A stretch of 8,416 nt of DNA from Candidatus Peribacteria bacterium (GCA_031261265.1 JAISKI010000063.1:1-8416), one strand, 5' to 3'; numbered from the stretch's first letter, positions 1 through 7,462 are shown. Numbers and translations: made by a program. The notes: a model not told the origin generated them from the sequence alone.

Positions 1-237
1 TTAGTTAATCATTTGTTATTTTTTCAGTTTTTTTAGGGATTGACTCGATTTTCAATGTTGATTTTTCCATATCACGAAAATATATCTATCTTTTTATAAC
101 TTTGAATTTCCTATATACAAATAAAGGTAGGATTGATATTCCTACCTCTTTTTTTGATATTAGGTTATTTCAAAATTTACCTGATAATCAACGTGCCCAT
201 AATAGTGTACCAACAGAGTTAAAATGACCCTCCATTC
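1..237. other. non-coding region downstream of apt
   Basis: I see no gene here. It is AT-rich, with stops in all frames on both strands. The only clear structure is the hairpin at 125-147 followed by a T run. A plus-strand gene ending to the left of the window, convergent with apt, would explain the orientation of that T run, but nothing of such a gene can be recognised in the first bases. Confidence 0.6.
125..155 (+). terminator. intrinsic terminator, possibly bidirectional
   Basis: An 8-bp perfect stem (AGGTAGGA at 125-132 pairing with TCCTACCT at 140-147) has a 7-nt loop and is followed on the plus strand by C and seven T (149-155). The T run makes it best as a plus-strand terminator. Read on the minus strand the stem is followed by TTATTTG, so it may also end the apt operon, whose last stop lies about 90 nt away. 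Confidence 0.6.
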
Positions 238-849
238 CTACACCTCCAAAATAGAAAATACCTCCACTCCCTCAGGGAGCTTATCTCTACCATTTAAAGC
301 CTTAATATCTGCCAAAAAAGCAGTAGCTACCGTCTTTCCTCCAAGCTTTTCGATCAGAGCTACAGAAGCATTGATGGTCCCTCCAGTCGCCAACAGATCA
401 TCAATAATCACTACCCTCTCCTGGTCTTGAATAGAGTCTTTATGCATTTCAATAGTAGCCGTACCATATTCAAGGTCATACGTCTGAGCAATTTTTTCCG
501 CAGGTAATTTTCCTGCCTTTCTCAGTAATGCCAGAGGAAGATGCATTTTTGTCGCAAGAGGTGCTCCAAAAAGGAATCCTCTCGCCTCCAAAGCGACAAT
601 TTTTTGGATCTGTTTTTCTGGAGGAAGCGACTGCAAAGCATGAGCTAGCAAATCTATCACTTCATCAAACAGCAAAATATCCTGAAAAAGCGGAGTAATA
701 TCCTTGAAAAGGATTCCCGGCTTAGGGAAATCTAAAACATCTCTGAGCCCTGCCTGCAATCTTTGTTGCAATTGCTCCAAATACTCAGGGGAAACATGGA
801 AAAGTTCTGCTTTTTCAAGCAGTGAAGCAGAAGTATTGATTTCAGTCAT
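238..849 (-). CDS. apt: adenine phosphoribosyltransferase
   Basis: Converts adenine and PRPP to AMP and pyrophosphate in the cytoplasm (purine salvage). The 203-residue product shows the whole family pattern: DFPKPGILFKDITPL (residues 40-54), the EARGFLFGAPLA segment (88-99), RKAGKLP (110-116), and the PRPP-binding loop VIIDDLLATGGT (147-158). I chose the ATG at 849. An in-frame ATG at 978 would add a low-complexity Asn/Phe/Ser-rich stretch and overlap prs by about 90 nt. A TTTTTATTTC element starts 25 nt before this ATG and there is no Shine-Dalgarno sequence. The stop is UAG and there is no in-frame UGA. It is the last gene of the operon, 37 nt after prs, which would supply its PRPP. The N-terminal 20-30 residues are somewhat longer than in typical Apt (about 170-180 aa). 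Family assignment is firm. Confidence 0.95.
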   Translation of the reverse strand: MTEINTSASLLEKAELFHVSPEYLEQLQQRLQAGLRDVLDFPKPGILFKDITPLFQDILLFDEVIDLLAHALQSLPPEKQIQKIVALEARGFLFGAPLATKMHLPLALLRKAGKLPAEKIAQTYDLEYGTATIEMHKDSIQDQERVVIIDDLLATGGTINASVALIEKLGGKTVATAFLADIKALNGRDKLPEGVEVFSILEV

Positions 850-864
850 AGAAGAAGAAAAAAA

Positions 865-874
865 GAAATAAAAA
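865..874 (-). promoter_or_regulatory. T-rich start-proximal element of apt
   Basis: TTTTTATTTC on the minus strand, its first base 25 nt before the apt ATG. It is one of six similar elements in the window at nearly constant distance from start codons. Whether it acts as a promoter -10 region or in translation initiation cannot be told from sequence. Confidence 0.4.
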
Positions 875-886
875 TCAGAATTAAAG

Positions 887-1987
887 TTATTGTTTGAGTT
901 TCTGCACCTCAGCGAGAAGTGCTCTTTCAGTATTTTTTCTCTGCTCAGTAGTAGATCCTCCTTGGCAGACACATTCAATCACATCAGCTAAAGTTGGAGC
1001 GATATCCACTTCTCTGTATCGAGGCTTCTGTCTAATTTCCTCAGGGATGTAGCTTCCATTGGTCGTATAGAGCTTGTCGAAGGACCCCTCAACAAAAGCC
1101 TGATCAAATTTTTCTATCCCTTGAGTGAAGGTCGCATGACTCGCCACTAAAGCAACGCCTTTGGCCCCCATTTCTTTGCTCTTTTTAGCCACATCCAGCA
1201 TGGTAGTCCCCGTTGCAATCAAATCGTCAGGGACAATCACATATTTCCCTACTACTTCCTCAGGATTTCCATTGTAGGTGTGTTCCAAGATGGTATCTTT
1301 TTTGGAGAAGTCACGTCTTTTGTGAAAATTGCTACAGGGACTTTGATCTAAAAGATCAGCGAAAATTCTGGCTCTATTGGTCGCTCCTGCATCAGGTCCA
1401 ATCACTAAGATGTCCTCCAAATGCTGAGGGATATCTTGAACTAGGACTTGAAGCAGAGGAACCGCTGGATACAGATTGATTGCCTCATAGTCTGCCAATG
1501 CATTTTCAAAAGCAGAAGGATTATGCACATCCACACCGACCACGCCTTGTAATTTACGAGCATGGGTTTTGAGATGATTGAGTGCTACCGCCATGTCCAA
1601 AGATTCGTTCTTCCCATTTCTTTTGTCCTGTCTCGCCTGATACACCAGAGGAGAGACAATATAAAGCTGAGCCTCTTTTCCACTCATGGCACTAATCGCT
1701 CTGTGCAGATTTTGTTGATGTTCATCAGGGCTTGTAGGTCTCTCTTTTCCACGGAAATCATACGTGCAACCATAATTGTAAGGATCCACGAAAAGAAAGA
1801 CAATCTTATTACGAACAGAAGTAGTATTGAGAGCGATTTTTCCATCACCATCCAGAAAACGGTCATACTTGTAGTCCACCAATTCTGGAGTACCTCTATC
1901 ACGTTTTTGAAGATGAGAAAGGACCGAGCTTCCCATTTCTTCGGCACCAGGAAGAGGCATAATTCTGATTTGATCGAGAGTATTCAT
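887..1987 (-). CDS. prs: ribose-phosphate pyrophosphokinase (PRPP synthetase) family protein
   Basis: Probably makes PRPP from ribose-5-phosphate and ATP, the substrate used by PncB and Apt of the same operon. The 366-residue product has the two-domain phosphoribosyltransferase-like pattern of the family: VYQARQDK (115-122, matching the family's YxRQDRK), VDVHN (152-156), GPDAGATNRAR (197-207), basic KRR (223-225) in the catalytic flexible-loop region, and the PRPP/ribose-phosphate loop VPDDLIATGTTM (252-263). It is about 50 residues longer than the usual bacterial enzyme (about 315 aa). The extra length includes the N-terminus, the 68-100 region and a charged C-terminal helix. The usual IQGFF segment after the His motif is replaced by PSAFENA, so it is a divergent member. 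The ATG at 1987 follows the nadR stop by 26 nt. The gene ends in UAA and contains no in-frame UGA. A different pyrophosphate acceptor, such as an ADP-ribose derivative, cannot be excluded. Confidence 0.85.
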   Translation of the reverse strand: MNTLDQIRIMPLPGAEEMGSSVLSHLQKRDRGTPELVDYKYDRFLDGDGKIALNTTSVRNKIVFLFVDPYNYGCTYDFRGKERPTSPDEHQQNLHRAISAMSGKEAQLYIVSPLVYQARQDKRNGKNESLDMAVALNHLKTHARKLQGVVGVDVHNPSAFENALADYEAINLYPAVPLLQVLVQDIPQHLEDILVIGPDAGATNRARIFADLLDQSPCSNFHKRRDFSKKDTILEHTYNGNPEEVVGKYVIVPDDLIATGTTMLDVAKKSKEMGAKGVALVASHATFTQGIEKFDQAFVEGSFDKLYTTNGSYIPEEIRQKPRYREVDIAPTLADVIECVCQGGSTTEQRKNTERALLAEVQKLKQ

Positions 1988-2002
1988 AGGGCATTGAAAG
2001 AA

Positions 2003-2012
2003 GAAGTAAAAA
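2003..2012 (-). promoter_or_regulatory. T-rich start-proximal element of prs
   Basis: TTTTTACTTC, first base 25 nt before the prs ATG and directly after the nadR stop codon. It differs by one base from the apt element. Confidence 0.35.
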
Positions 2013-2013
2013 T

Positions 2014-3111
2014 CTAGTAGTAAGTATAATTATTCACATTATAGAGTCAAGATGGCAAAGCATTTTTTGAGAGAGACAAAACAGAGGGATCTAGATAAAT
2101 ATCCATAAAATTCTGAATTACCTCTACTGCTGAAAGAAAACGTTCATTCCGAGAATATCCAGAGACCACCTGATACTGAATACCTGCCTTTTTTAGTTGT
2201 TGTTTGTGGCTTTCATTGAGTAGGAGTCTATCTTTCTGATCTAACCTTGTCCCATCTTGCACATATTCACAATCAGGATCCAAGAAGAGATAGAGATCAA
2301 AAGTATTTGCTTGCTTGATCCAGTCTTCTACTTCTAATGCTTTTTCAAAGAGAAACGTCGAATAAGATTTTGTGATATATATATCTGTATCTACAAAGAG
2401 TAATTTATTTGCCATCCCTACTTTATCCTGTAGGGTTTTAGCATGAAGAGAGGCGATTTTTTGTAAATCTTCAAAAGTCACCGTTTCAATTTTCCCAACC
2501 AAATATCTCGCCATTTCTTCTACATACGTAGTCTGGAAATATTCAGCTAAAAGTCTGGTCAACGTAGATTTCCCTGTAGACTCCGTACCCACGATACAAA
2601 TCTTCTTCACGAAATACCCTCTTACATGCTCAGGGATAAACTCCCAATATTTAAACGGTTCTGCTCTGATCATCGTGGCAGAGATTGGCATTTCTTGCCT
2701 AGGAATATCAAAGATCAGAGGAGAGATACCCATGTATTCTGCTACATATTCAATGTAAGGTTCTGATCCTATGATCACATCTACATCAGGATATCTTTCA
2801 GATAAGTAATCACTCCACACTTTGGAAATCTCTCTGGAGGATTCGCTACTATTGGGAAGATCTTCCGTGATATGTTCTACTTTGATAGCAGGATTGGTCG
2901 CTAAAGCATCCTTTACCCACTGAAATCTCGTTTCTCCAGGGATGGGTTCTTCTGGAAGGGAGCAGACAGCCACCGTCAGAAATTCACAATGCTGTTTAGC
3001 GAAATCAATGAGAGCAAGATGTCCTGTGTGCAGAGGCATGAATTTTCAGATCACTAGTCCGTGTCTGTAGATTTGTCAGCTTTTTGCTGAGCTTTGTAGA
3101 GGTGTAGCCAT
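2014..3111 (-). CDS. nadR: NadR-like bifunctional NMN adenylyltransferase / ribosylnicotinamide kinase
   Basis: Phosphorylates nicotinamide riboside to NMN and adenylylates NMN to NAD, the natural partner of the NR importer PnuC encoded just upstream. Residues 18-31 hold the nucleotidyltransferase strand and motif GLVIGKFMPLHTGH, and 143-149 is ISATMIR (ISxTxxR type). The kinase domain starts with the Walker A loop GTESTGKST (175-183), followed by an acidic VDTDIY segment near 240. There is no N-terminal HTH, unlike the enterobacterial repressor. Three UGA codons are read as Gly: codons at 3078, 3048 and 2049. The second lies in the conserved GLVIGKF strand. The third lets the protein run 10 more residues to UAG at 2014. 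I prefer the ATG at 3111 (58-nt overlap with pnuC) because a GTG at 3054, which overlaps the pnuC stop as TAGTG, would cut off most of the first beta strand. An ATG at 3039 would lose it entirely. Start certainty is moderate; family is certain. Confidence 0.9.
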
Positions 3112-3752
3112 TTGACGAGTCATAATGTAGCTAAAACAAGGAAGATTACATATTCTAAAGAGATAAATTTAACTCCTTTCACGAAGTAGAGTCCGATTCC
3201 GATAATATCTACGAGAATCCGCAAGTATCGACAAGAGATTTTTCTACGAGCCATGAGAATAGTAGCTACGAAACTCAGTACCGTGGTAAAGGAATCCAAC
3301 CAAGGATAAGAAGCAGGCTCAGGAAAGAGTGTAGGAAACCGAACGGGTAGATATTGAATCAAATAAGCAAAGGCTACTGTACAAATTATCGTGATACCTC
3401 CATAGATAATATTTTCTTTCAGAGTAGTATTCTGGATAATGAGGACTCCTTCTTCAGCCGTTCCTTTCTTTTGCTTATTCCATGAGCTCCAAGCCCACCA
3501 TCCATAAAAAGAAGTGATAAGGAAGTAGAACTGTTCAATCAAATCAGCATAGAGTTGGATCTGATAAAAGAGGAAGATATAAAAGATAATCCCTAAGATT
3601 CCTATTGGCCAATTACTAATCTTATTGCGAGAAGCTAATCGAACACAGAGGATATTGAAGATAGTCCCAAAGAACTCAATATAGCTCATATCATATCACC
3701 AGATACTAAAGAAGATGGTATTGATATCGAAGAAGTGGATAAGTGTGGTCAT
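3054..3752 (-). CDS. pnuC: nicotinamide riboside transporter PnuC
   Basis: Inner-membrane facilitator for nicotinamide riboside, with uptake driven by phosphorylation by NadR. The 232-residue product is mostly hydrophobic, with about seven membrane segments. It carries family marks: FFDIN and MSYIEFFGTIF near the N-terminus, NWPIG (about 48-52), YADLIEQFYF (68-77) and the tryptophan-rich GWWAWSSW (84-91). Two UGA codons are read as Gly. The one at 3698 (residue 19, context SIWGYD) restores the normal N-terminus starting at 3752. The one at 3122 (residue 211) restores the last membrane segment and a charged tail ending at UAG. Under the standard code only 189 residues would be seen. The start is preceded by TTTTATTTC, 24 nt before the ATG. 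It sits 42 nt after nadM and overlaps nadR. The NR substrate, rather than thiamine or nicotinamide, is inferred from that neighbour. Confidence 0.93.
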
Positions 3753-3767
3753 GGTTGAAGGGGGTAG

Positions 3768-3776
3768 GAAATAAAA
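3768..3776 (-). promoter_or_regulatory. T-rich start-proximal element of pnuC
   Basis: TTTTATTTC with its first base 24 nt before the pnuC ATG, followed by a pyrimidine-rich CCTACCCCCTTC. The same core precedes apt. Confidence 0.35.
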
Positions 3777-3794
3777 GAAGTGGTAAGTAAAGGA

Positions 3795-4733
3795 TTATTT
3801 TTCTCCGCGAACCTCGAGGGCTTTTTCTATAATCTCCTTGTGATCGGGGAAAGCGAAAGGAAGGGTATCTAAAGTAGTAGGATCCACACGAACCACCGCC
3901 TTTGCATCATCTCAGGCTTGTAATTCTCCAGATTCAATAGAACAGAGAAAAGCATTCGTGATATTGTGACCACGTGGATCTCTATCAGGATCATCCCAAT
4001 ATCCCAAATAAGCATCGATAGAGATATCCACTCAAATTTCTTCTTTTGCTTCTCTAGCTGCAGCTGTTTTGATCGTTTCTCCTCTCTCCACGAATCCTCC
4101 AGGTAAAGCGACTCCTTTCGGATAATTTTTTCTCTCAATGAGAATCAGCTTCCCAGTAGTATCAAAGAGTACAATATCCGCAGTTAATCCTGGGACTTTT
4201 CTCTCTTTATTGAAGATTTCTTTGAGTCTCTCATGAGCATGGATACTCTCCAAATAGGCAACCGCTTCCTCAGATAAATCAGCTTTTATTTTCTCCATAT
4301 TTCCACGGGCGAGTTGTTCCCTGATAGTGGAACCTTTCACAAACTCACGAATAGAAAGCGGAATAATCTCTTTGGTTGTGTCTTTGAAGATTTCTTGCAC
4401 TCGAGCATTCCCAGAAATAATATATTGAAAGTCTGGCAACTCCTTGAGTAAATATTCCCTCCAACGAGTATTGTCGCCCACATCAGGCACAGGATAAATC
4501 TCGATCTGAATCGTCTGTAAGAGGTCATTGGTCATCATTTCGATGAGGGTTTTTCTCTCTTCATAGGTCAGAGGATTTTCGGAAGTGAACTCCTTATTGG
4601 AGGATCCCACTCCAATGAGAACCTTGGTAATCCCCTGCTCTACTGCTTGCTGGATCGCATCCAAATGCCCTCTATGAAAAGGTTGTCCACGAGAGATAAA
4701 GAGTCAGGTTTTTTCTGCTGGTGTAGTCATCAT
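3795..4733 (-). CDS. nadM: bifunctional NMN adenylyltransferase / Nudix hydrolase (NadM-Nudix)
   Basis: The N-terminal domain makes NAD from NMN and ATP. The C-terminal Nudix domain in this fusion family usually cleaves ADP-ribose to AMP and ribose-5-phosphate. The 312-residue product has GLFISRGQPFHRGH (10-23, with the HxGH nucleotidyltransferase motif) and GSTIRE (135-140, ISGTxxR-like). It also has a complete Nudix box from Gly213 to Val235 that fits GX5EX7REUXEEXGU exactly. Three UGA codons are read as Gly: 4706 (residue 10, strand 1), 4034 (residue 234, the invariant last Gly of the Nudix box) and 3914 (residue 274). Under the standard code the protein would lack both the N-terminus with its HxGH motif and the last 80 residues. 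Two adjacent ATGs exist, 4733 and 4730. The second gives the same 25-nt spacing to the T-rich element as in neighbouring genes. Stop is UAA. Confidence 0.94.
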
Positions 4734-4746
4734 AAGAAAAGATAAA

Positions 4747-4755
4747 GAATAAAAA
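4747..4755 (-). promoter_or_regulatory. T-rich start-proximal element of nadM
   Basis: TTTTTATTC, first base 22 nt before ATG 4733 and 25 nt before ATG 4730. The constant spacing elsewhere favours initiation at 4730. Confidence 0.35.
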
Positions 4756-4770
4756 GACTGAATGTAGATA

Positions 4771-6294
4771 CTAAGAAACGATTTCCTCCAATTCCAAAGG
4801 AATATTTGCTAATAATTTCGCTCTAACCCCTTCATGAAGTGCCCTAGTCAAATCGCTTTCTTGGGTAGGAAGTTCGACCAAAGGCAACGTATCCAATAAT
4901 TGCTGCCTAGCGTTATCAATTGCCTTCAAATCATTGTCCCCATAAAAGAGTTTTCCATTTTCATAAACTTTTGTAAGCAGTCTCTTCCCTTTCACTGGCT
5001 CGCTTTCTTGGACCAAATACCTCACTCCATCCCTAATCTCAATATTCAGAATTCCTGGAGTAGGCTCTTTGTCGATGTCATCAGAAAGTTTTCCTGTAGG
5101 TCAGTTTTCTGCGGTATTAGTGAGTTTATAAGCAGCAGATACAGAATCCCTCGTTTTATTTTTTGAGACTAAGAGTCCTCCAGATCCATAACTTAGAGAT
5201 TCCGTAGAGAATCCGTTTGCTCTCACCATATCTTCCAGATTTTTAATTTTTTCAATCGTATTGATTCCTTCTGAAACACAAATCTTATCTCTCTTAGGAT
5301 CAAACATCCCTGCTTCCTTTTGCCTCTGCAGAGTTTCCAAAGTTAATTGAGGAATATCTCCGCTATCTAATCTTGGAAAGATAATTTTTTCAGGATGATT
5401 TTCTTTGAGAGCAATCACTTTTTCCACTCCATTACGGGTATCTACAAAGTCTGTCAGTAAGGTAATTTTATCCATTTTATTTATCGCAGCATCCATAGCC
5501 TCATCTTCGCTAGGGTAAGAGGCATAAAACCTATGAGCGGTCGTCCCTGCAGAAAGTACCTGAGGATAAACCAACGCTGCTGCATCATTTGAAGTGAGTT
5601 TAAGTCCACCTCCTACAATCGCTGATGCCACCGCATCTAAGTGAGCTTCTTCATTGATAGCAGCCCTTTTTCCTTGTTCACAGGTCTTGCTAGCAAAGGT
5701 CGCATCTCCATCATCCATAACCTCTTCCAGTGCATGAACGTCAGTCGCCACTTTACTCTTAAAGAAAGGTCTAATATAATCTGGTTCAAAAATAGCACCC
5801 AGCTCAGAAGGTCCAGTGACTACCATCGCAGGTTCTTTGGCTTTCAGGGCGGTTCCATCTGCTACCGCCATAATGGTTAAAGGAAGATATCCGCCATTAT
5901 CTACGACTTCCTGCCACATCTCAGCATTGAAATAGCCATTTCAGCCTTTTCTTTTCTGATCTGCATAGAAATCCTTCGCAAAATCCAATTCATGCTGAGT
6001 AATAGGTACTTCCAGCATTCTTTTGAGAGCTCCTCTAATCCCATCAATCACATTGTAGCTTCCATTAGGAGTCCTTCTCAGAGACAAGGTAAAAGTCTCT
6101 ACAAGTTTAGCCCTTTCCCCTTTGATATAGGTCATCGTCCTATTGTAGGTATCAGTCTGAATAATTTTATTTTTCCCAGCAATGTCTTTTCTGACTGCTT
6201 CGTCCGTGATGGTTTGATATTCATCGTAGCTAATCTCTGGGAACATTTGCAACTGCCTCTTGTAGGCTTGGAGATCAAAGGTTGGGGTATTCAT
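4771..6294 (-). CDS. pncB: nicotinate phosphoribosyltransferase
   Basis: Joins nicotinate to PRPP to give nicotinate mononucleotide (Preiss-Handler route), using the product of PncA. The 507-residue chain, once two UGA codons are read as Gly (5943, residue 118; 5103, residue 398), shows DTYN (48-51), GGGLKLTSND (228-237), GTTAHR (250-255) and RLDSGD (308-313). His254 is at the position that is phosphorylated in this family. The DTYN motif fits nicotinate rather than nicotinamide enzymes. Length is in the normal to long range. Under the standard code the gene appears as three separate fragments that share one frame and break only at UGA. It starts 65 nt after pncA stops and ends in UAG 37 nt before nadM. 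The upstream TTATTTATCT element is identical in sequence and spacing to that of pncA. NaMN needs NadD and NadE to become NAD, and neither is in the window. Confidence 0.94.
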
Positions 6295-6310
6295 GGTAAT
6301 AAGGGGTAAG

Positions 6311-6320
6311 AGATAAATAA
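6311..6320 (-). promoter_or_regulatory. T-rich start-proximal element of pncB
   Basis: TTATTTATCT, first base 26 nt before the pncB ATG. Exactly the same ten bases at the same spacing precede pncA, and the next bases (TA-CCCTTA) are also partly shared. Confidence 0.45.
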
Positions 6321-6359
6321 TGTTTATCTTACAATAACTAGGTGGTAAAAAAATAATTA

Positions 6360-7421
6360 TTATTGGCGTATTTTAGAGAATTTGTAGTAAGCATCGAAAT
6401 CATTGTCTCCATATCCAGGTTGGTCATACACTACTTTCCACCCAGCCTTTTCATAAATTTCTTCAAAATCTAATCGTCTGGTTTTCAAAGAAAGAGAAGG
6501 ATTCTGCTTTTTAAACTCCTGTTTAATCTCCTTTAGTAAGATAGTAGCACTACTACTGTTTCCTATCTCTCTGATAAGAAGATCGTTTACTACTTTAATC
6601 ATGGTTTGGGGGATTTCTTCCAACCTCTTTTCATTTGCCTTAGTAGGAGAGAGGGGAACTATTTTTTCTGCCACATTTTTTGGAGAAGCGGAAGGAACGG
6701 GTTTCGTAGAGGATAATAAATTAGAAAGCTGATTGAGAGTGATAATCTTTACTCCTGCATTCATCAGTTCCACTAATTTCGCTTGAGTAGATTCTAATGC
6801 CACTCCACGCGTAGCCTCAGAGAGTAAATAAGTTTGATATCCTTGATTCACAGCATCCAAAGCTGTTTGTCCCACACAGTAATCGGTAGCCACTCCTGTA
6901 ATCAGAAGCTTTTCAATTCCTCTTTTTTGCAATTCTGCATTCAAGACCGTTTTATCAAATCCACTATAGGCTTCTCTAGCAGGATTCTGTCCTTTTAGAA
7001 TCTTCAAATCAAAGTCTGATTCCTGTAAAGGTTCTGCCAATTGCACTCCTTCAGTATTCTCTAGAGAATGATCTGGTCGAAGCATTTGAGCTTTCACTTC
7101 AGCTAAGAAAGATTTTAATTCTGAAAGAGTAAATTCAGCTCTCTCTCCTATTCCATTTTCCTCTGGAGTCCGCTTTGCCACTTCTTCATAGGTAAGCAAA
7201 TCGTAAGGCTTTTTATCAGTATAATTATTCGCCAAAGAAACGTGTCCCCTAGGATGCTCTTCCAAGACATTGATCAAGGTAATCCCGTAAGGTTTACAGA
7301 GCTCTATAGCCTTTTTAGTAGCTAAGGATGCTTGCTCCCCTTCTGCCACATACAATTCATTTAAGGTTTTGTTTTCAAAGGTTTTAGTGTTGTCTACACT
7401 AAGGAGTGCGGTGTTTTTCAT
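6360..7421 (-). CDS. pncA: nicotinamidase with C-terminal extension
   Basis: Hydrolyses nicotinamide to nicotinate and ammonia, feeding PncB. Residues 1 to about 232 are an isochorismatase-fold nicotinamidase. The catalytic triad would be Asp10 (LLSVD), Lys143 (ILKGQNPAREAYSGF) and Cys182 (GVATDYCVGQTALDA). Metal ligands are His56 and His118 (LRPDHSLENTEG) plus Glu54, where the family normally has Asp. Residues about 62-110 form a longer insert than in compact PncA. After a Ser/Pro-rich linker (about 236-262) the protein carries roughly 90 further residues: a charged helical part and a final aromatic segment with AGWKV, PGYGDND and YYKFS. Total is 353 residues against about 180-215 for the family. 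I do not recognise that tail. The ATG at 7421 is chosen because it starts at the first beta strand. An in-frame ATG at 7532 would add 37 residues of non-family sequence. No UGA codon; stop UAA. Confidence 0.88.
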   Translation of the reverse strand: MKNTALLSVDNTKTFENKTLNELYVAEGEQASLATKKAIELCKPYGITLINVLEEHPRGHVSLANNYTDKKPYDLLTYEEVAKRTPEENGIGERAEFTLSELKSFLAEVKAQMLRPDHSLENTEGVQLAEPLQESDFDLKILKGQNPAREAYSGFDKTVLNAELQKRGIEKLLITGVATDYCVGQTALDAVNQGYQTYLLSEATRGVALESTQAKLVELMNAGVKIITLNQLSNLLSSTKPVPSASPKNVAEKIVPLSPTKANEKRLEEIPQTMIKVVNDLLIREIGNSSSATILLKEIKQEFKKQNPSLSLKTRRLDFEEIYEKAGWKVVYDQPGYGDNDFDAYYKFSKIRQ

Positions 7422-7437
7422 CTCGCTAAGGGTTAGA

Positions 7438-7447
7438 AGATAAATAA
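7438..7447 (-). promoter_or_regulatory. T-rich start-proximal element of pncA
   Basis: TTATTTATCT, first base 26 nt before the pncA ATG, touching the downstream palindrome. Identical to the pncB element. Confidence 0.45.
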
Positions 7448-7462
7448 TTGTATTAGATACAA
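7445..7462 (-). repeat. operator-like palindrome, gene-proximal copy
   Basis: Minus-strand TTGTATCTAATACAATTA contains the perfect dyad TTGTAT-CTA-ATACAA (7448-7462). It matches the promoter copy at 7560-7577 in 16 of 18 positions. A second dyad, TAGATA-TTG-TATCTA (7454-7468), overlaps it. Likely a second binding site of the regulator that controls the NAD operon. The regulator is not encoded here. Confidence 0.55.

Noticed and set aside
850..978. Longer apt starting at the ATG at 978
   Set aside because: The added residues are low-complexity and overlap the prs 3' end; family homology begins after the ATG at 849.
1562..2017. Plus-strand ORF of 151 codons opposite prs
   Set aside because: Antisense shadow of a clearly conserved gene; its translation resembles nothing and it has no start signal.
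3795..4733. UGA as tryptophan (code 4) or selenocysteine
   Set aside because: The UGA at 4034 fills an obligate Gly of the Nudix box and those at 4706 and 3048 a conserved Gly. Trp is encoded by UGG in the same genes, and so many UGAs with no active-site context do not fit Sec.
4771..6294. pncB as a pseudogene or three separate genes broken by stop codons
   Set aside because: All three pieces share one frame, the breaks are only UGA, and the joined protein covers the whole family; recoding explains it.
4771..6294. Nicotinamide phosphoribosyltransferase (NadV) instead of PncB
   Set aside because: DTYN, GTTAHR and RLDSGD fit nicotinate phosphoribosyltransferase, and a nicotinamidase precedes it.
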